A stretch of DNA of 33,973 nt. Source: a virus. The position numbers were made by a program, and so were the translations under genes. This document shows positions 8,175 to 17,160 of this stretch, piece by piece (the stretch's first letter is position 1; every line of letters begins with the position of its first letter). The stretch lies in IMG/VR virus record IMGVR_UViG_3300031623_000024, positions 1-33,973 of that record; one strand, written 5' to 3'. Below the pieces are notes generated by a model that did not search any database, was not told the origin of the DNA, and was given only the letters and a program-made list of their open reading frames with translations.

Positions 8175-10174
8175 TGAAAAATCTAAATTTTAAATACATT
8201 TCTGCTAAAAACTTTCTTTGCTTTGGACCAGATGGTATAGAAATTAATTTTGAAGATTATGGGAATATAGTCTTAATTAGAGGAGATAATTTAGATGTTA
8301 AAGATGAAAATGGAAAGGTATCAAGTAACGGAGTGGGTAAAAGTTCTATACTTGAAATTTTATCTTATGGTCTTTTTGGCAAGACAATCAAATATCCTAA
8401 AAAAGTAAGTCACAAAGATGTTATTAATAATCAAATATGTAAAAAATTAGAAATAGAGGTCTGCTGGGATGGGTTTAGAGTAGTTAGGTCACGGAAGCCC
8501 GATGGGTTGAAGTTTTGGGAAAATAAAGACGGAGTGTGGTCAGATGAAACTGAGATTACCCTTAGTGGTATTCCGGCAACGCAAAAATTGATTGAAAATA
8601 AACTGGGATTGAATTACGAGGCTTTTATCAACACGGTTGTTTTCACAGATAATAACGCAGGGAGCTTTTTGGAGTGTGACACTCCGACAAAACGCCAAAT
8701 AGTTGAGAATTTATTATCACTTTCTAAATATCGTGAATATTCGGACATAGCAAATAAAGTTTATAAAAATGGAAAAGATTCTATAAAACTTTTAAATAGT
8801 GAATATTCCATTCTTCTTGAAGATTTAAGAGTTTCTGAAATAAGAATTAAACAAATTCGTGAAAAAGAAAACGAATGGAAAGAAGGCGTAGTTGCTCACA
8901 TTGGCCGATTAGAGGCGAAAATATCCAAAAATGAAGAAGATTTAAACGAAACGGATATAGGGGTTAAAATTATTGAATATCAAGAAATTCAGGATAAGAT
9001 AACCACCCTTAAAGAAACCATCGTTAAATATGAAAACAATAAACTAAAAGTTGAGGAAGCTTTACATTTCGCACAAGAAAAATTAGAAGGCAAAAGAGAA
9101 GAAAAGCATAGTCTGCAACTTATATTGCAAGAACAAAAGCTTAATTTGCAGGGACATGAAAATAATATATCTAAAAATGAAGCAATCATTGATGAATTTA
9201 AAGAATTAAAAAACGGATCTAATTGTCCTGTCTGTTATGGTTCTGTTGAAGAGGATAATTATAAAAACGTTTTAAAATATGCAAAAAACACGGCAGAGTC
9301 CAGCATTGAGAACAAAAAAGATCTTATTGGAAAAATTAAATTAAATTTAGACAATTTAGATGTGATCAATGAAAACCTTGCGAATGCAGAAAAGGCCATA
9401 GAATCTGCCCGCCTAAGGATTAAAGGGATTGATGACAAATTAAAGGACATGACTAAGCACGTAATAGAATTGTCTAAAGTAAAAGAGCCACAAGCCAGCA
9501 CCGAGCAAATTTTAATACAAGAAAGAATTAATGAATTAAAATCTCAAATTGAAGAAAAGAAAAAGGAAATGACTGGTGCATCTCCGTATGAAGAAATAAT
9601 CAATGTGGCTGATGCGGATCAAAATTCTAAATTAGAAACATCAAAAAACAAAAAAATAGAAGTTGAAAAAATAGAAGAAAATTTACCTTATTACGAGTTT
9701 TGGGTTAAAGCCTTTGGGGACAACGGGATTCGTAAATTTGTTATAGATGGGATAGTCCCAGCTTTAAATAGTAGGATTGCTTATTGGTTGCAATTTTTAA
9801 TTAATAATAAATTAAAATTAGAATTTAACAATCAGTTTGATGAGACTATAGAAAGATTTCCATTTGATGGCGAACCTTCTCCTTATCATTTAATGTCGGG
9901 TGGGGAAAAACGGCGGATCAACCTTGCGGTTTCGCAAGCATTTTCTTATATCATGATGCTTAATTGCGGAACGATTCCTTCTTTAGTATTTTTAGATGAA
10001 GTCTCTACAAATGTTGACCCAATAGGTGTATCAGGGGTTTACAACATGATCTGTGAGCTTTCATCAGACAGGAAAGTTTTTGTGACTAGTCATGACCATG
10101 ACTTGTTGCAAATGCTCCAAGGCTGTGAAACAATTGACCTAATAAAAAAGAACGGATTCACAAGAAAAGTTTAA
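8174..10174 (+). CDS. 46: Recombination endonuclease subunit gp46 (Rad50/SbcC-like ATPase)
   Basis: This is the ABC-type ATPase partner of gp47. The Walker A motif (NGVGKSS) is near residue 53. Two long coiled-coil arms flank a zinc hook CPVC near residue 350. The ABC signature LMSGGEKRR is near 573 and the Walker B segment VFLDEVSTNVD near 604. The length of about 666 residues is slightly above T4 gp46. I chose the ATG at 8174, which overlaps the gp47 stop (TGATG). A GTG at 8171 is also possible. In T4 this pair is needed for replication initiation by recombination. Confidence 0.95.
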   Translation: MKNLNFKYISAKNFLCFGPDGIEINFEDYGNIVLIRGDNLDVKDENGKVSSNGVGKSSILEILSYGLFGKTIKYPKKVSHKDVINNQICKKLEIEVCWDGFRVVRSRKPDGLKFWENKDGVWSDETEITLSGIPATQKLIENKLGLNYEAFINTVVFTDNNAGSFLECDTPTKRQIVENLLSLSKYREYSDIANKVYKNGKDSIKLLNSEYSILLEDLRVSEIRIKQIREKENEWKEGVVAHIGRLEAKISKNEEDLNETDIGVKIIEYQEIQDKITTLKETIVKYENNKLKVEEALHFAQEKLEGKREEKHSLQLILQEQKLNLQGHENNISKNEAIIDEFKELKNGSNCPVCYGSVEEDNYKNVLKYAKNTAESSIENKKDLIGKIKLNLDNLDVINENLANAEKAIESARLRIKGIDDKLKDMTKHVIELSKVKEPQASTEQILIQERINELKSQIEEKKKEMTGASPYEEIINVADADQNSKLETSKNKKIEVEKIEENLPYYEFWVKAFGDNGIRKFVIDGIVPALNSRIAYWLQFLINNKLKLEFNNQFDETIERFPFDGEPSPYHLMSGGEKRRINLAVSQAFSYIMMLNCGTIPSLVFLDEVSTNVDPIGVSGVYNMICELSSDRKVFVTSHDHDLLQMLQGCETIDLIKKNGFTRKV

Positions 10175-10181
10175 TATAAAT

Positions 10182-10217
10182 TTTATCTATAAAAAAAGTT
10201 CATAACACTTAGATAAA
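10182..10217 (+). other. Inverted repeat in the ribonucleotide reductase leader
   Basis: Eight-base arms tttatcta (10182-10189) and tagataaa (10210-10217) flank a 20-base AT-rich loop upstream of the reductase gene. It has no T tract. It could be an RNA hairpin or an operator. It lacks any of the size or conserved features of a cobalamin riboswitch. Confidence 0.3.
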
Positions 10218-10254
10218 GTTCCCCAAAATAGTTAAATTGTAAGAGAGGTATAGA

Positions 10255-12498
10255 ATGTCATTGAAAGCGTTACAAGATTATACATTTGTAAGCAAGTATG
10301 CAAGATATAATGAGGAGTTGAAAAGAAGAGAAACATGGGACGAAGCAGTTAGTCGTGTTAAAAATATGCATTTTGAAAAGTATCCACAAGATGATATTAA
10401 AGACGATATTGAATGGGCTTTTGAAAGAGTCAAAGAAAAAAGAGTTTTAGGTTCCCAAAGAGCACTTCAGTTTGGCGGGAAGCCAGTATTAAAGAAAAAT
10501 GCTAGACTTTATAATTGCTGTGTAAGTTATTGTGATAGACTTAGATTCTTTCAAGAATCATTTTGGCTTTTGCTATGTGGTTGCGGGGTAGGGTTTAGCG
10601 TTCAAAAACATCATGTGGGGAAACTTCCTGGTTTTTCAGCCAGAAAAGAGGAAAGCAAATTATACGTGATTCCCGATAGTATTGAGGGATGGGCTGATTC
10701 GCTTGGCGTTTTATTTAGTAGTTATTTTGGAGGAGGAGATTTCCCTAAGTACGAGGGATATAATGTTGAATTTAATTACAGTAGGATTCGACCGGAAGGG
10801 TCTAAGCTTAATTCTTCTTCGGGCAAGGCTCCTGGCCCTAAGCCACTAAAAAATGCATTAGAAAAGATCGCAGAGCTTTTAAATTCTCGCATAGAAGATG
10901 GCCAAACAGAACTCCGCCCAATTGATGCATACGATGCCGTGATGCATGCATCAGACGCCGTGTTAAGTGGTGGAGTTCGTAGAAGTGCGACTATCTGCCT
11001 GTTCAGCCCAGATGACTTGGAAATGGCTACGGCCAAAACAGGCAATTGGTTTAATGAAAACCCACAAAGGGGCAGGAGCAATAATTCGGCTCTTCTTATT
11101 AGAGATGAAACTTCTTATGAACAATTTGAATCTTTAATAGAATCTGTTAAAGAATATGGAGAACCGGGGTTTGTGTGGTCTGACAGCACAGAGCTAATGG
11201 TTAACCCATGTGTGGAAATCGGAATGTGGCCAGTTTGTGAAGTTACGGGAGAAAGCGGTTGGGAATTTTGTAATCTTTGTGAAATCAATGGCAAAAAAGT
11301 CAAAAGCGAAGAAGACTTTGCTGTTGCGGCCAAAGCTGCTGCCATTATTGGAACTTTACAAGCTGGTTATAATCATTTTGAGTATCTTGGTGAGGTCACA
11401 GATCGGATTGTAAAGAGAGAAGCCCTTTTAGGGGTTTCAATTACAGGAATGATGGATTCGCCGGATGTTTTATTTGACGCTAAACTTCAACGAAAAATAG
11501 CCAAGCTAGTCTTAAAAGTTAATGATGAGATTTCTGAAAAAATAGGGATTAACAAATGCGCCCGAGCCACTTGTGTAAAGCCCGCAGGCACAACAAGTTG
11601 CATACTTGGCACCGCTAGTGGGATTCATGCGCATCATGCTCGAAGGTATATTCGCAGATCGCAAGCCAATTATCTTGAGGCTCCATGTTCCCATTTTAAA
11701 AAAGTTAATTCAAATGCGGTGGAGAAAAGCGTTTGGAGTGCTAACGGCACAGATGAAGTGATTTCTTTTTGCATTGAGGTTCCAAAAGGTGCAAAAATAA
11801 AGAATGAATTAGATGCTATAACTTTATTGGAACATGTGAAATTAACTCAACAAAATTGGGTGTCGGCTGGGACTCGTGAAGGATTTAGCACGCATCCTTG
11901 GCTTAAGCACAATGTTAGCAATACTATTACTGTGAGGGATGGGGAATGGGAAGAAGTTTCTAAATTCATTTTTAAGAATCGCCGTCATTTTGCGGGGATT
12001 TCTTTGTTGCCTCAATCTGGGGATAAGGATTATCCGCAAGCTCCATTTACTGCTATTTATACGCCAACTGAATTGGCAAAAACATATGGAGACGGAATGC
12101 CAATGGCCTCCGGTTTAGTAGTTGATGGATTGCATGCTTTTGATGGCAATTTATGGGCTGCGTGTGATGAAGCACTTGGTGTTACCGATTTAGAGAAGCC
12201 CTCGGAAGGCCCTAATGATTCTATTGGGGATTTTCGTTACCAATTAGATTTTAAAGAATGGGAAAAGAAAAAAGATTGGTGCCGTAGAGTGCAACAATTT
12301 TCTGATCGGTATCTTGAAGGGGATATAAAACAAACTACTTATCTCATGAAGGATGTTCATAATTGGAAGTTATGGTGTGATTTAAAAAGGGAATATAAGG
12401 ATGTGGATTATACATTGTTGTTTGAAGAATCGGATGAAACTAAACTTTTACAAGAAAGTGCGTGTAGCGGAGGAAGCTGCACGATAGAATACGCTTGA
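10255..12498 (+). CDS. nrdJ: Adenosylcobalamin-dependent (class II) ribonucleotide reductase
   Basis: This enzyme reduces ribonucleotides to deoxyribonucleotides using a B12-generated radical, independent of oxygen. The length of 747 fits the monomeric triphosphate reductases, about 740 residues in Lactobacillus. The finger-loop motif NPCVE gives the thiyl Cys319 and Glu321. The CNL segment (Cys339) and an N-terminal Cys at 88 or 89 can form the active-site disulfide pair. The C-terminal CSGGSC (Cys737 and Cys742) is the redox shuttle. An extra segment of about nine residues separates NPC from CNL. AGAGG precedes the ATG. The gene lies after gp46 with an 80-base leader and before a terminator. 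It implies a host that makes or imports B12. Confidence 0.93.
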   Translation: MSLKALQDYTFVSKYARYNEELKRRETWDEAVSRVKNMHFEKYPQDDIKDDIEWAFERVKEKRVLGSQRALQFGGKPVLKKNARLYNCCVSYCDRLRFFQESFWLLLCGCGVGFSVQKHHVGKLPGFSARKEESKLYVIPDSIEGWADSLGVLFSSYFGGGDFPKYEGYNVEFNYSRIRPEGSKLNSSSGKAPGPKPLKNALEKIAELLNSRIEDGQTELRPIDAYDAVMHASDAVLSGGVRRSATICLFSPDDLEMATAKTGNWFNENPQRGRSNNSALLIRDETSYEQFESLIESVKEYGEPGFVWSDSTELMVNPCVEIGMWPVCEVTGESGWEFCNLCEINGKKVKSEEDFAVAAKAAAIIGTLQAGYNHFEYLGEVTDRIVKREALLGVSITGMMDSPDVLFDAKLQRKIAKLVLKVNDEISEKIGINKCARATCVKPAGTTSCILGTASGIHAHHARRYIRRSQANYLEAPCSHFKKVNSNAVEKSVWSANGTDEVISFCIEVPKGAKIKNELDAITLLEHVKLTQQNWVSAGTREGFSTHPWLKHNVSNTITVRDGEWEEVSKFIFKNRRHFAGISLLPQSGDKDYPQAPFTAIYTPTELAKTYGDGMPMASGLVVDGLHAFDGNLWAACDEALGVTDLEKPSEGPNDSIGDFRYQLDFKEWEKKKDWCRRVQQFSDRYLEGDIKQTTYLMKDVHNWKLWCDLKREYKDVDYTLLFEESDETKLLQESACSGGSCTIEYA

Positions 12499-12551
12499 TT
12501 TGAATCGTCATTATTGTTACAAAGTGCTTTTAATATTATAGGAAACTTAAA

Positions 12552-12590
12552 AAAGGTCAAACGTTTACACTCTCGTTTGGTCTTTTTTTT
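12552..12590 (+). terminator. Rho-independent terminator after the reductase gene
   Basis: The stem aaaggtcaaacg pairs with cgtttggtcttt over 12 positions (two are G-T pairs), with a 10-base loop, and is followed directly by a T run to 12590. It separates the reductase from the methyltransferase transcript. Confidence 0.88.
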
Positions 12591-12604
12591 ATAATAGTTT
12601 TGAT

Positions 12605-12610
12605 TATAAT
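12605..12610 (+). promoter_or_regulatory. Possible -10 box for the methyltransferase operon
   Basis: A perfect TATAAT hexamer lies 16 bases before the ATG at 12627 and just after the terminator, where a new promoter would be expected. Any -35 would fall in the T tract (CTTTTT), which is poor, and the leader would be very short. Confidence 0.3.
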
Positions 12611-12626
12611 CTCTTAAGTAAGAATT

Positions 12627-13346
12627 ATGGAACATAATAAAATTATTCACGGATGTTGCGTCGAAGAAATGCAATTGTTTTCCCCTGAAATTTTTGATTG
12701 TATTATTACCTCTCCTCCATACAATGCCCAAAAATCTTATGAAAAAGAGAGACAATCACAAGATGAATTTTGGGAGTTCACAGAAAGTTGGATACATGGT
12801 ACTTATCGAGTATTAAAGACTGGTGGGGCAATATTCATTAATACTGGATATTGGTCTGGCAGTAGAGACAGTAGGTTTTTTATCCCTTCTAAAGTAATTG
12901 AAATAGCTGAACGGGTTGGCTACAAATTTACTAGTTGGATCAATTGGCTGAAAGGGTCAGTTGAAAACCCTGTGACTAGCGGATCAGGATGGGGCGACGT
13001 TTATGGTGTGGCCCCAAGTTTCCTAAATGGGTCAGAACCGATTCTTTATTTTCGAAAAGGAAAAGGGAAACATAGGGACAATAAACATGAGGATTGGATG
13101 AAGCTTATCCGTGAGCCATGGGTTATGCCTTGCTCTAGAGAAAAAGATCATGATGCTGCATTTCCATTAGAACTTCCCGAAAGATGTATGCGAATGACCA
13201 CTTTAGAGGGGGATGTGGTTCTTGATCCTTTTGGAGGTAGCGGGTCAACAGGGGTTGCTTGTAAAAAGTGGAATCGAAACTATGTTCTTATAGAAAAAGA
13301 ACAGTCATATTGTGAATTAATTAAAAGAAGAATAGAAGAATCATAG
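12627..13346 (+). CDS. DNA methyltransferase (N4-cytosine or N6-adenine type), beta-class order
   Basis: This protein of 239 residues transfers a methyl group from S-adenosylmethionine to an exocyclic amino group in DNA. The catalytic motif IV TSPPYN lies near residue 28-33. The SAM-binding motif I DPFGGSGST is near 200, close to the C-terminus, so the order IV-to-I is that of beta-class enzymes. SPPY is common in N4-cytosine enzymes but also occurs in adenine enzymes, so the base is undecided. No restriction endonuclease partner is adjacent. In phages such solitary enzymes usually protect DNA from host restriction or mark it. It lies 9 bases upstream of CTP synthase. Confidence 0.9.
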   Translation: MEHNKIIHGCCVEEMQLFSPEIFDCIITSPPYNAQKSYEKERQSQDEFWEFTESWIHGTYRVLKTGGAIFINTGYWSGSRDSRFFIPSKVIEIAERVGYKFTSWINWLKGSVENPVTSGSGWGDVYGVAPSFLNGSEPILYFRKGKGKHRDNKHEDWMKLIREPWVMPCSREKDHDAAFPLELPERCMRMTTLEGDVVLDPFGGSGSTGVACKKWNRNYVLIEKEQSYCELIKRRIEES

Positions 13347-13355
13347 GAGGCTCAC

Positions 13356-14987
13356 TTGCCAAAATATATTGTTGTATGTGGGGGCGTCATATCCGGCACA
13401 GGGAAAGGTGTATCCGCTGCCTCGATGGGTCTATTGATGAAATTAAGAGGGCACACAGTTACCCTTATTAAATTTGATCCTTATTTTAATATAAATGCTG
13501 GAATTCTTGCCCCTCGTGAACATGGAGAATGTTTTTTATGTGACGACGGGACAGAGACCGATTTGGACTTAGGGCATTATTCTAGGATTGCTGGTATTGA
13601 CCCTAATGCAGATAACATATGCACTTCTGGCGTTTTGTATAAAGAATTGATTCAAGAACAAGAAGAGGGTAAGTGGTTGGGTCAAACGATTCAAATTATT
13701 CCTCATGTAACTGATAAGATACAAGAAAGATTAGAGGCATTAGGGGTCTCGTCGGAAATTGTCATTGCCGAAATTGGCGGCACAGTTGGGGATATGGAAA
13801 GTGGCCAGTTTTATGAGGCCCTCCGACAATTTAAACAGAAACATGGCGATGATTGCCTAATTGTTTTTGTTGCTCCCATCTTATGGGTTCCTACTATTAA
13901 AGAATTTAAAACTAAACCATTTCAAAATAGTTATAGAGATCTTCAAAGACATGGGATTCAGGCAGACATGTTGTTTTGTAGGGTAGATCGAAAACTTCCT
14001 GAAAAAATAATTAAAAAAATTAGTGATTTAACAAATGTTTCTAGGGATGATGTGTTTGATGCCCCTGACGTGGACACAATTTATCAAGTTCCAATTGAAT
14101 TTTATAATAGAAACGTAGATGATTTAATCGCAGATAGGTTTAGACTGAAAAGAAATTATTGTAAAATTCAAAAATATCGTGATTTAGTAGAGAAATATAT
14201 GCGGCTTAAAGAGGATGGTGGCCTTGAAGTCAATATTGGGGTATTTGGAAAATATGAAAACTGCGAGGAAGCTTACATCAGTTTAAAAGAAGCTCTTATT
14301 CATGCTTCATTAGACAATAATGTGCGATTCAACATAAAGTGGATTACCGCTGAAGACCTTGAATCTTACAAAGATATGCGTGGTTTAAATAAATACTTTG
14401 AGGAACTGGACGGGGTTATCATACCAGGTGGATTTGATCAACGGGGCGTAGAAGGTAAAATAAAAGCAATTAAGTTTGTTAGAGAAAAGAAAATCCCTTT
14501 CTTAGGCATTTGTTTAGGGCTTCAGTGTGCAGTTATTGAATTTGCAAGAAGTGTTTGTGGTTTAAAAGATGCAAATAGCACTGAGTTCGATAAACTTACT
14601 TCAAACCCTGTTGTTGATTTTGTAGAAGGGCAAGAAGGACTTAAAAAGAAATCAGGAACAATGAGATTGGGAGCTTATGATTGTGCTCTCAAAAAAGATA
14701 CATTGGCTCGTAAAATATACAATAAAAAGACTATAAGCGAGCGGCACAGGCATAGATACGAAGTTAACAATGATTATATAAACATCATAGAATCTAAGGG
14801 AATGGTAGTTTCTGGAACAAATCCATCATCTGGTCTTGTAGAAATGATAGAAATCAAGGAACACCCATACTTTATTGCAACTCAGGCGCATCCTGAATTT
14901 AAAAGCAGCTTAGTAAGTGCGGCACCTTTATTCTCTGGGCTAATTAATGCAGCAATAGAATATAAGAATAATGGGACTGATGAATAA
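13356..14987 (+). CDS. pyrG: CTP synthase
   Basis: This enzyme makes CTP from UTP, ATP and glutamine. The N-terminal synthetase domain has the P-loop GTGKGVSAAS, the DDGTETDLDLGHY segment and GGTVGDMES. The glutamine amidotransferase domain has GICLGLQ with nucleophile Cys386, and HPE with His512 and Glu514. The length of 543 is normal. The start is TTG, chosen because AGGAGG sits five bases upstream. Residues around the UTP/CTP-binding segment differ from the usual KTKPTQHS (here KTKPFQNS), and DPYFNINAG replaces the common DPY-N-DPG. Both could change feedback inhibition by CTP, but that is an inference. CTP synthase is uncommon in phages. Confidence 0.95.
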   Translation: MPKYIVVCGGVISGTGKGVSAASMGLLMKLRGHTVTLIKFDPYFNINAGILAPREHGECFLCDDGTETDLDLGHYSRIAGIDPNADNICTSGVLYKELIQEQEEGKWLGQTIQIIPHVTDKIQERLEALGVSSEIVIAEIGGTVGDMESGQFYEALRQFKQKHGDDCLIVFVAPILWVPTIKEFKTKPFQNSYRDLQRHGIQADMLFCRVDRKLPEKIIKKISDLTNVSRDDVFDAPDVDTIYQVPIEFYNRNVDDLIADRFRLKRNYCKIQKYRDLVEKYMRLKEDGGLEVNIGVFGKYENCEEAYISLKEALIHASLDNNVRFNIKWITAEDLESYKDMRGLNKYFEELDGVIIPGGFDQRGVEGKIKAIKFVREKKIPFLGICLGLQCAVIEFARSVCGLKDANSTEFDKLTSNPVVDFVEGQEGLKKKSGTMRLGAYDCALKKDTLARKIYNKKTISERHRHRYEVNNDYINIIESKGMVVSGTNPSSGLVEMIEIKEHPYFIATQAHPEFKSSLVSAAPLFSGLINAAIEYKNNGTDE

Positions 14988-14994
14988 ATATGTT

Positions 14995-15432
14995 ATGGAA
15001 TTTAAAAAATTTATATTAAATGAAAATAAAGCATATCTTGGAGAAAAGATTGGAGATATACTTTCTGCGCTACATAATTTAAAAGAAGTATCGCCAAATT
15101 TAGGAAGCAAACAGATTTCTAGTATGGCTTATACAATAGTCAATCAGATTAGAAGGATTTTGCATAGTGATTGGACTGGCGACAAAAAGAGTCTTAAAAA
15201 GCTTCAAAAAATTGGAACTTCCATTATGAAATCTATTGAAGAAAAACAAGACTTGTTAGAAACAATAGAATCCGCCACGCAGGAGATGGAGAAATTATCC
15301 GCCGATTTAGGAATTCCTGTAAACTCTGTAGCAACCCCTCAAGAAGCTCCGCCGGAAGCTCAAGAAGCTCCACCGGAAGCTCAAGAAGCTCCACCGGAAG
15401 CTCCTCAAGAAGCTCCGCCGGAAGCTCTTTAA
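14995..15432 (+). CDS. Hypothetical protein with capsid-targeting-like N-terminus and PEA repeats, about 145 aa
   Basis: I prefer the ATG at 14995 (N-terminus MEFKKFILNEN) because it mirrors MKFKNFLIN of the gene at 6753. In-frame ATGs at 14971 and 14980 overlap the CTP synthase gene and none has a strong ribosome binding site. A helical middle contains LHNLKEVSPNLGSKQ and LKKLQKIGTSIMKSIEEKQD. The last 30 residues are tandem PPEAQEA repeats ending at the stop. The family is not recognised. The N-terminal pattern and disordered acidic tail suggest a packaged internal or scaffold-associated protein; this is inference only. Confidence 0.65.
   Translation: MEFKKFILNENKAYLGEKIGDILSALHNLKEVSPNLGSKQISSMAYTIVNQIRRILHSDWTGDKKSLKKLQKIGTSIMKSIEEKQDLLETIESATQEMEKLSADLGIPVNSVATPQEAPPEAQEAPPEAQEAPPEAPQEAPPEAL
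15343..15430 (+). repeat. Tandem PPEAQEA-coding repeats
   Basis: Four near-identical units of about 21 bases (caagaagctccaccggaag) encode the Pro-Glu-Ala tail of the preceding protein. One unit has an extra Pro codon. Slippage could readily change the copy number. Confidence 0.85.
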
Positions 15433-15474
15433 ACTAGGCTTTATAACTAAGATGATTATTGATAAAATGAAATC

Positions 15475-16623
15475 ATGTGTGGAATTGCCGGTTTTATAGG
15501 GAAATCTAATAACCCTCATGTTTCTTTTTCTTTGGCTACAAAGCTCTTTGAGGGAATAGAATCTAGAGGCAAAGATGCTGCTGGATTTTGGGGTTCAAGG
15601 GATAATGGAGACACAATATGTTATAAGGAATCAATTACATCAAGCCAGATTATTGAGAAGGATATTTGGAATAAAGTAAGAAACTTTGATCCAAATATCC
15701 TTCTTTTGCATGCAAGGGCGTCGTCCGTAGGAGTTGGTCACGCAAGTGATAATGTAAACAATCATCCCTTTATGAGCGAAGACAATAGAGTCGCTATAAT
15801 ACATAATGGGTTCATCCCTGAATATTCTCTGTTGGAAGAAAAGTATGAAACTATTTCAAAATGCGATTCTGAAATAATTCTTAGAATGTTTGATGCTTCT
15901 GCGGGGTGTGCAGAAGATGTAATTCCAACAAGAATGAATGGATTAGAATCATTCTTTTCTTATGTCAATTATGGCCAAATGGCTGTGGCCATAGGGGAGA
16001 GAGTGAATGAGTCAAGTTATTTATGGATTTTTAGAAATCAGCATAGGCCTCTTTGGATAATAGATCTTAGAAAAGATTTAGGCCAAATTTTCTTTTGCAG
16101 CACAGAAACCATATGGAAAAGGGCCGTGGATTGCTGTGCCGATGTCTTCACTAGCGGATTTATTGGGAGGCAACGTTTATTTGAATTGCCCACAGAAGAA
16201 TTATGGGTGTTTAAAGTTTCAAAAGAACACCCAGTAGTTGACGAAGAAGATTTTTTAAAGTTTAAAATTGAAAAAAGCTATAAAGAAAATATACCATGGG
16301 ATAATAATGTTGAAAAAATTGAAATAAGAAAAGGGGAGTCTATTGGAGAGGTGATTTCTGAACCCATACCGGACAATCTCAATGAAACTTTTCAATCATA
16401 TGACTTTAAAGATTATTCTTCTTATGAACAGAATAATTATTGTTATGATGTAAATGATAAGTGCGAAAGTATAAAGAACTCAATAAACAACATTAAGACT
16501 ATTGTCGAAAACTTATCTTATGAACAATCTATTTCTGAATCTGAATTGATTAATTTATTAAGTTCTTTAGAACAAATCGACTGGGATATTACAGGGGCTT
16601 TAAAAATTTTAGAAGATTCATAA
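15475..16623 (+). CDS. Stand-alone class II (Ntn-type) glutamine amidotransferase
   Basis: The start MCGIAGFIG exposes Cys2, the N-terminal nucleophile of GlmS/PurF/AsnB-type glutaminases once Met1 is removed. GlmS-like motifs follow: RGKDAAGFWG near 31, LLLHARASS near 77, NNHPF near 95, IIHNGFI near 108 and CDSEIILR near 130. The domain covers about residues 2-220. No sugar isomerase, phosphoribosyltransferase or synthetase domain follows. The last 150 residues are polar, with coiled-coil tendency. It may supply ammonia to a separate enzyme or modify a phage product. The closest relation appears to be the GlmS glutaminase domain. The start lacks a strong Shine-Dalgarno but is fixed by the required Cys2. 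Confidence 0.88.
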   Translation: MCGIAGFIGKSNNPHVSFSLATKLFEGIESRGKDAAGFWGSRDNGDTICYKESITSSQIIEKDIWNKVRNFDPNILLLHARASSVGVGHASDNVNNHPFMSEDNRVAIIHNGFIPEYSLLEEKYETISKCDSEIILRMFDASAGCAEDVIPTRMNGLESFFSYVNYGQMAVAIGERVNESSYLWIFRNQHRPLWIIDLRKDLGQIFFCSTETIWKRAVDCCADVFTSGFIGRQRLFELPTEELWVFKVSKEHPVVDEEDFLKFKIEKSYKENIPWDNNVEKIEIRKGESIGEVISEPIPDNLNETFQSYDFKDYSSYEQNNYCYDVNDKCESIKNSINNIKTIVENLSYEQSISESELINLLSSLEQIDWDITGALKILEDS

Positions 16624-16638
16624 CTTAACTAAGTTATG
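16619..16638 (+). promoter_or_regulatory. Palindrome spanning a stop and the next start codon
   Basis: Nine-base arms cataactta (16619-16627) and taagttatg (16630-16638) are perfectly complementary with two bases between. The left arm contains the TAA of the amidotransferase gene and the right arm ends exactly with the ATG of the nuclease gene. In mRNA this would hide the start codon until ribosomes translating upstream open it. Confidence 0.5.
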
Positions 16639-17160
16639 GATAATGATGATTATATTATAGAAGATATACTTGTGACCAAAAGCAAAAAAAAGAATTCCGC
16701 TAGTAAAGGAAAACGAAGAGAACGAGAGCTTGCTGGCATTTTGACTAAAAGGTTTAAAAAAACCTTTTCAAGATCCATTGGGTCAGGAAATCGATGGTCT
16801 CAAGTAGGACATCTTCCTAAACACGCTAAAGATACGTTGACGGGGGATTTGTGCTGTCCAGAAGGGTTTTCTTTTGTTATTGAAAGCAAAGGGGGGTATG
16901 ATGATATTGACCTTAACTCTGCCTTTGTGGGGGGCCACAGAGAGATTGATGAATTTTTAGAACAAGTCACAGACGACTCAAAGAGATGTGATAAGAAGCC
17001 TATCCTTCTTTGGAAGAAGAACAGAAAGCCATGGTTGGCCATCTTGAAAACAAACGAATTAGTTGGCTTTAGTTTCGAATACAAGATGGATTATAGGGAC
17101 TGGACCATAGTCGCTTTAGATGATTTATTGAAACTAGAAGATGCGTTCTTTTTCATCTAA
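16636..17160 (+). CDS. Putative PD-(D/E)XK-fold nuclease, 174 aa
   Basis: After a basic N-terminus, KGKRRERELAGIL gives a conserved first helix with Glu. LTGDLCC supplies a candidate metal-binding Asp, and VIESKGG forms the E-x-K catalytic segment (roughly residues 70-90). This layout is that of small PD-(D/E)XK enzymes, including phage Holliday junction resolvases and DNA-end nucleases. KKPILLWKK and a final WTIVALDDLL segment are also typical of that fold. The specific role is uncertain; resolvase is plausible beside gp46/47. The stop overlaps the stop of the convergent gene by three bases. Confidence 0.7.
   Translation: MDNDDYIIEDILVTKSKKKNSASKGKRRERELAGILTKRFKKTFSRSIGSGNRWSQVGHLPKHAKDTLTGDLCCPEGFSFVIESKGGYDDIDLNSAFVGGHREIDEFLEQVTDDSKRCDKKPILLWKKNRKPWLAILKTNELVGFSFEYKMDYRDWTIVALDDLLKLEDAFFFI

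Noticed and set aside
10175-10254. Cobalamin riboswitch before the B12-dependent reductase
   Set aside because: The 80-base leader is far too short and lacks any conserved B12-box sequence; only a simple inverted repeat is seen.
12627-17160. Restriction-modification pair (methyltransferase with the PD-(D/E)XK nuclease)
   Set aside because: The two genes are separated by three unrelated genes, and the nuclease resembles small resolvase-type enzymes rather than a dedicated restriction enzyme. A link cannot be excluded but nothing supports it.
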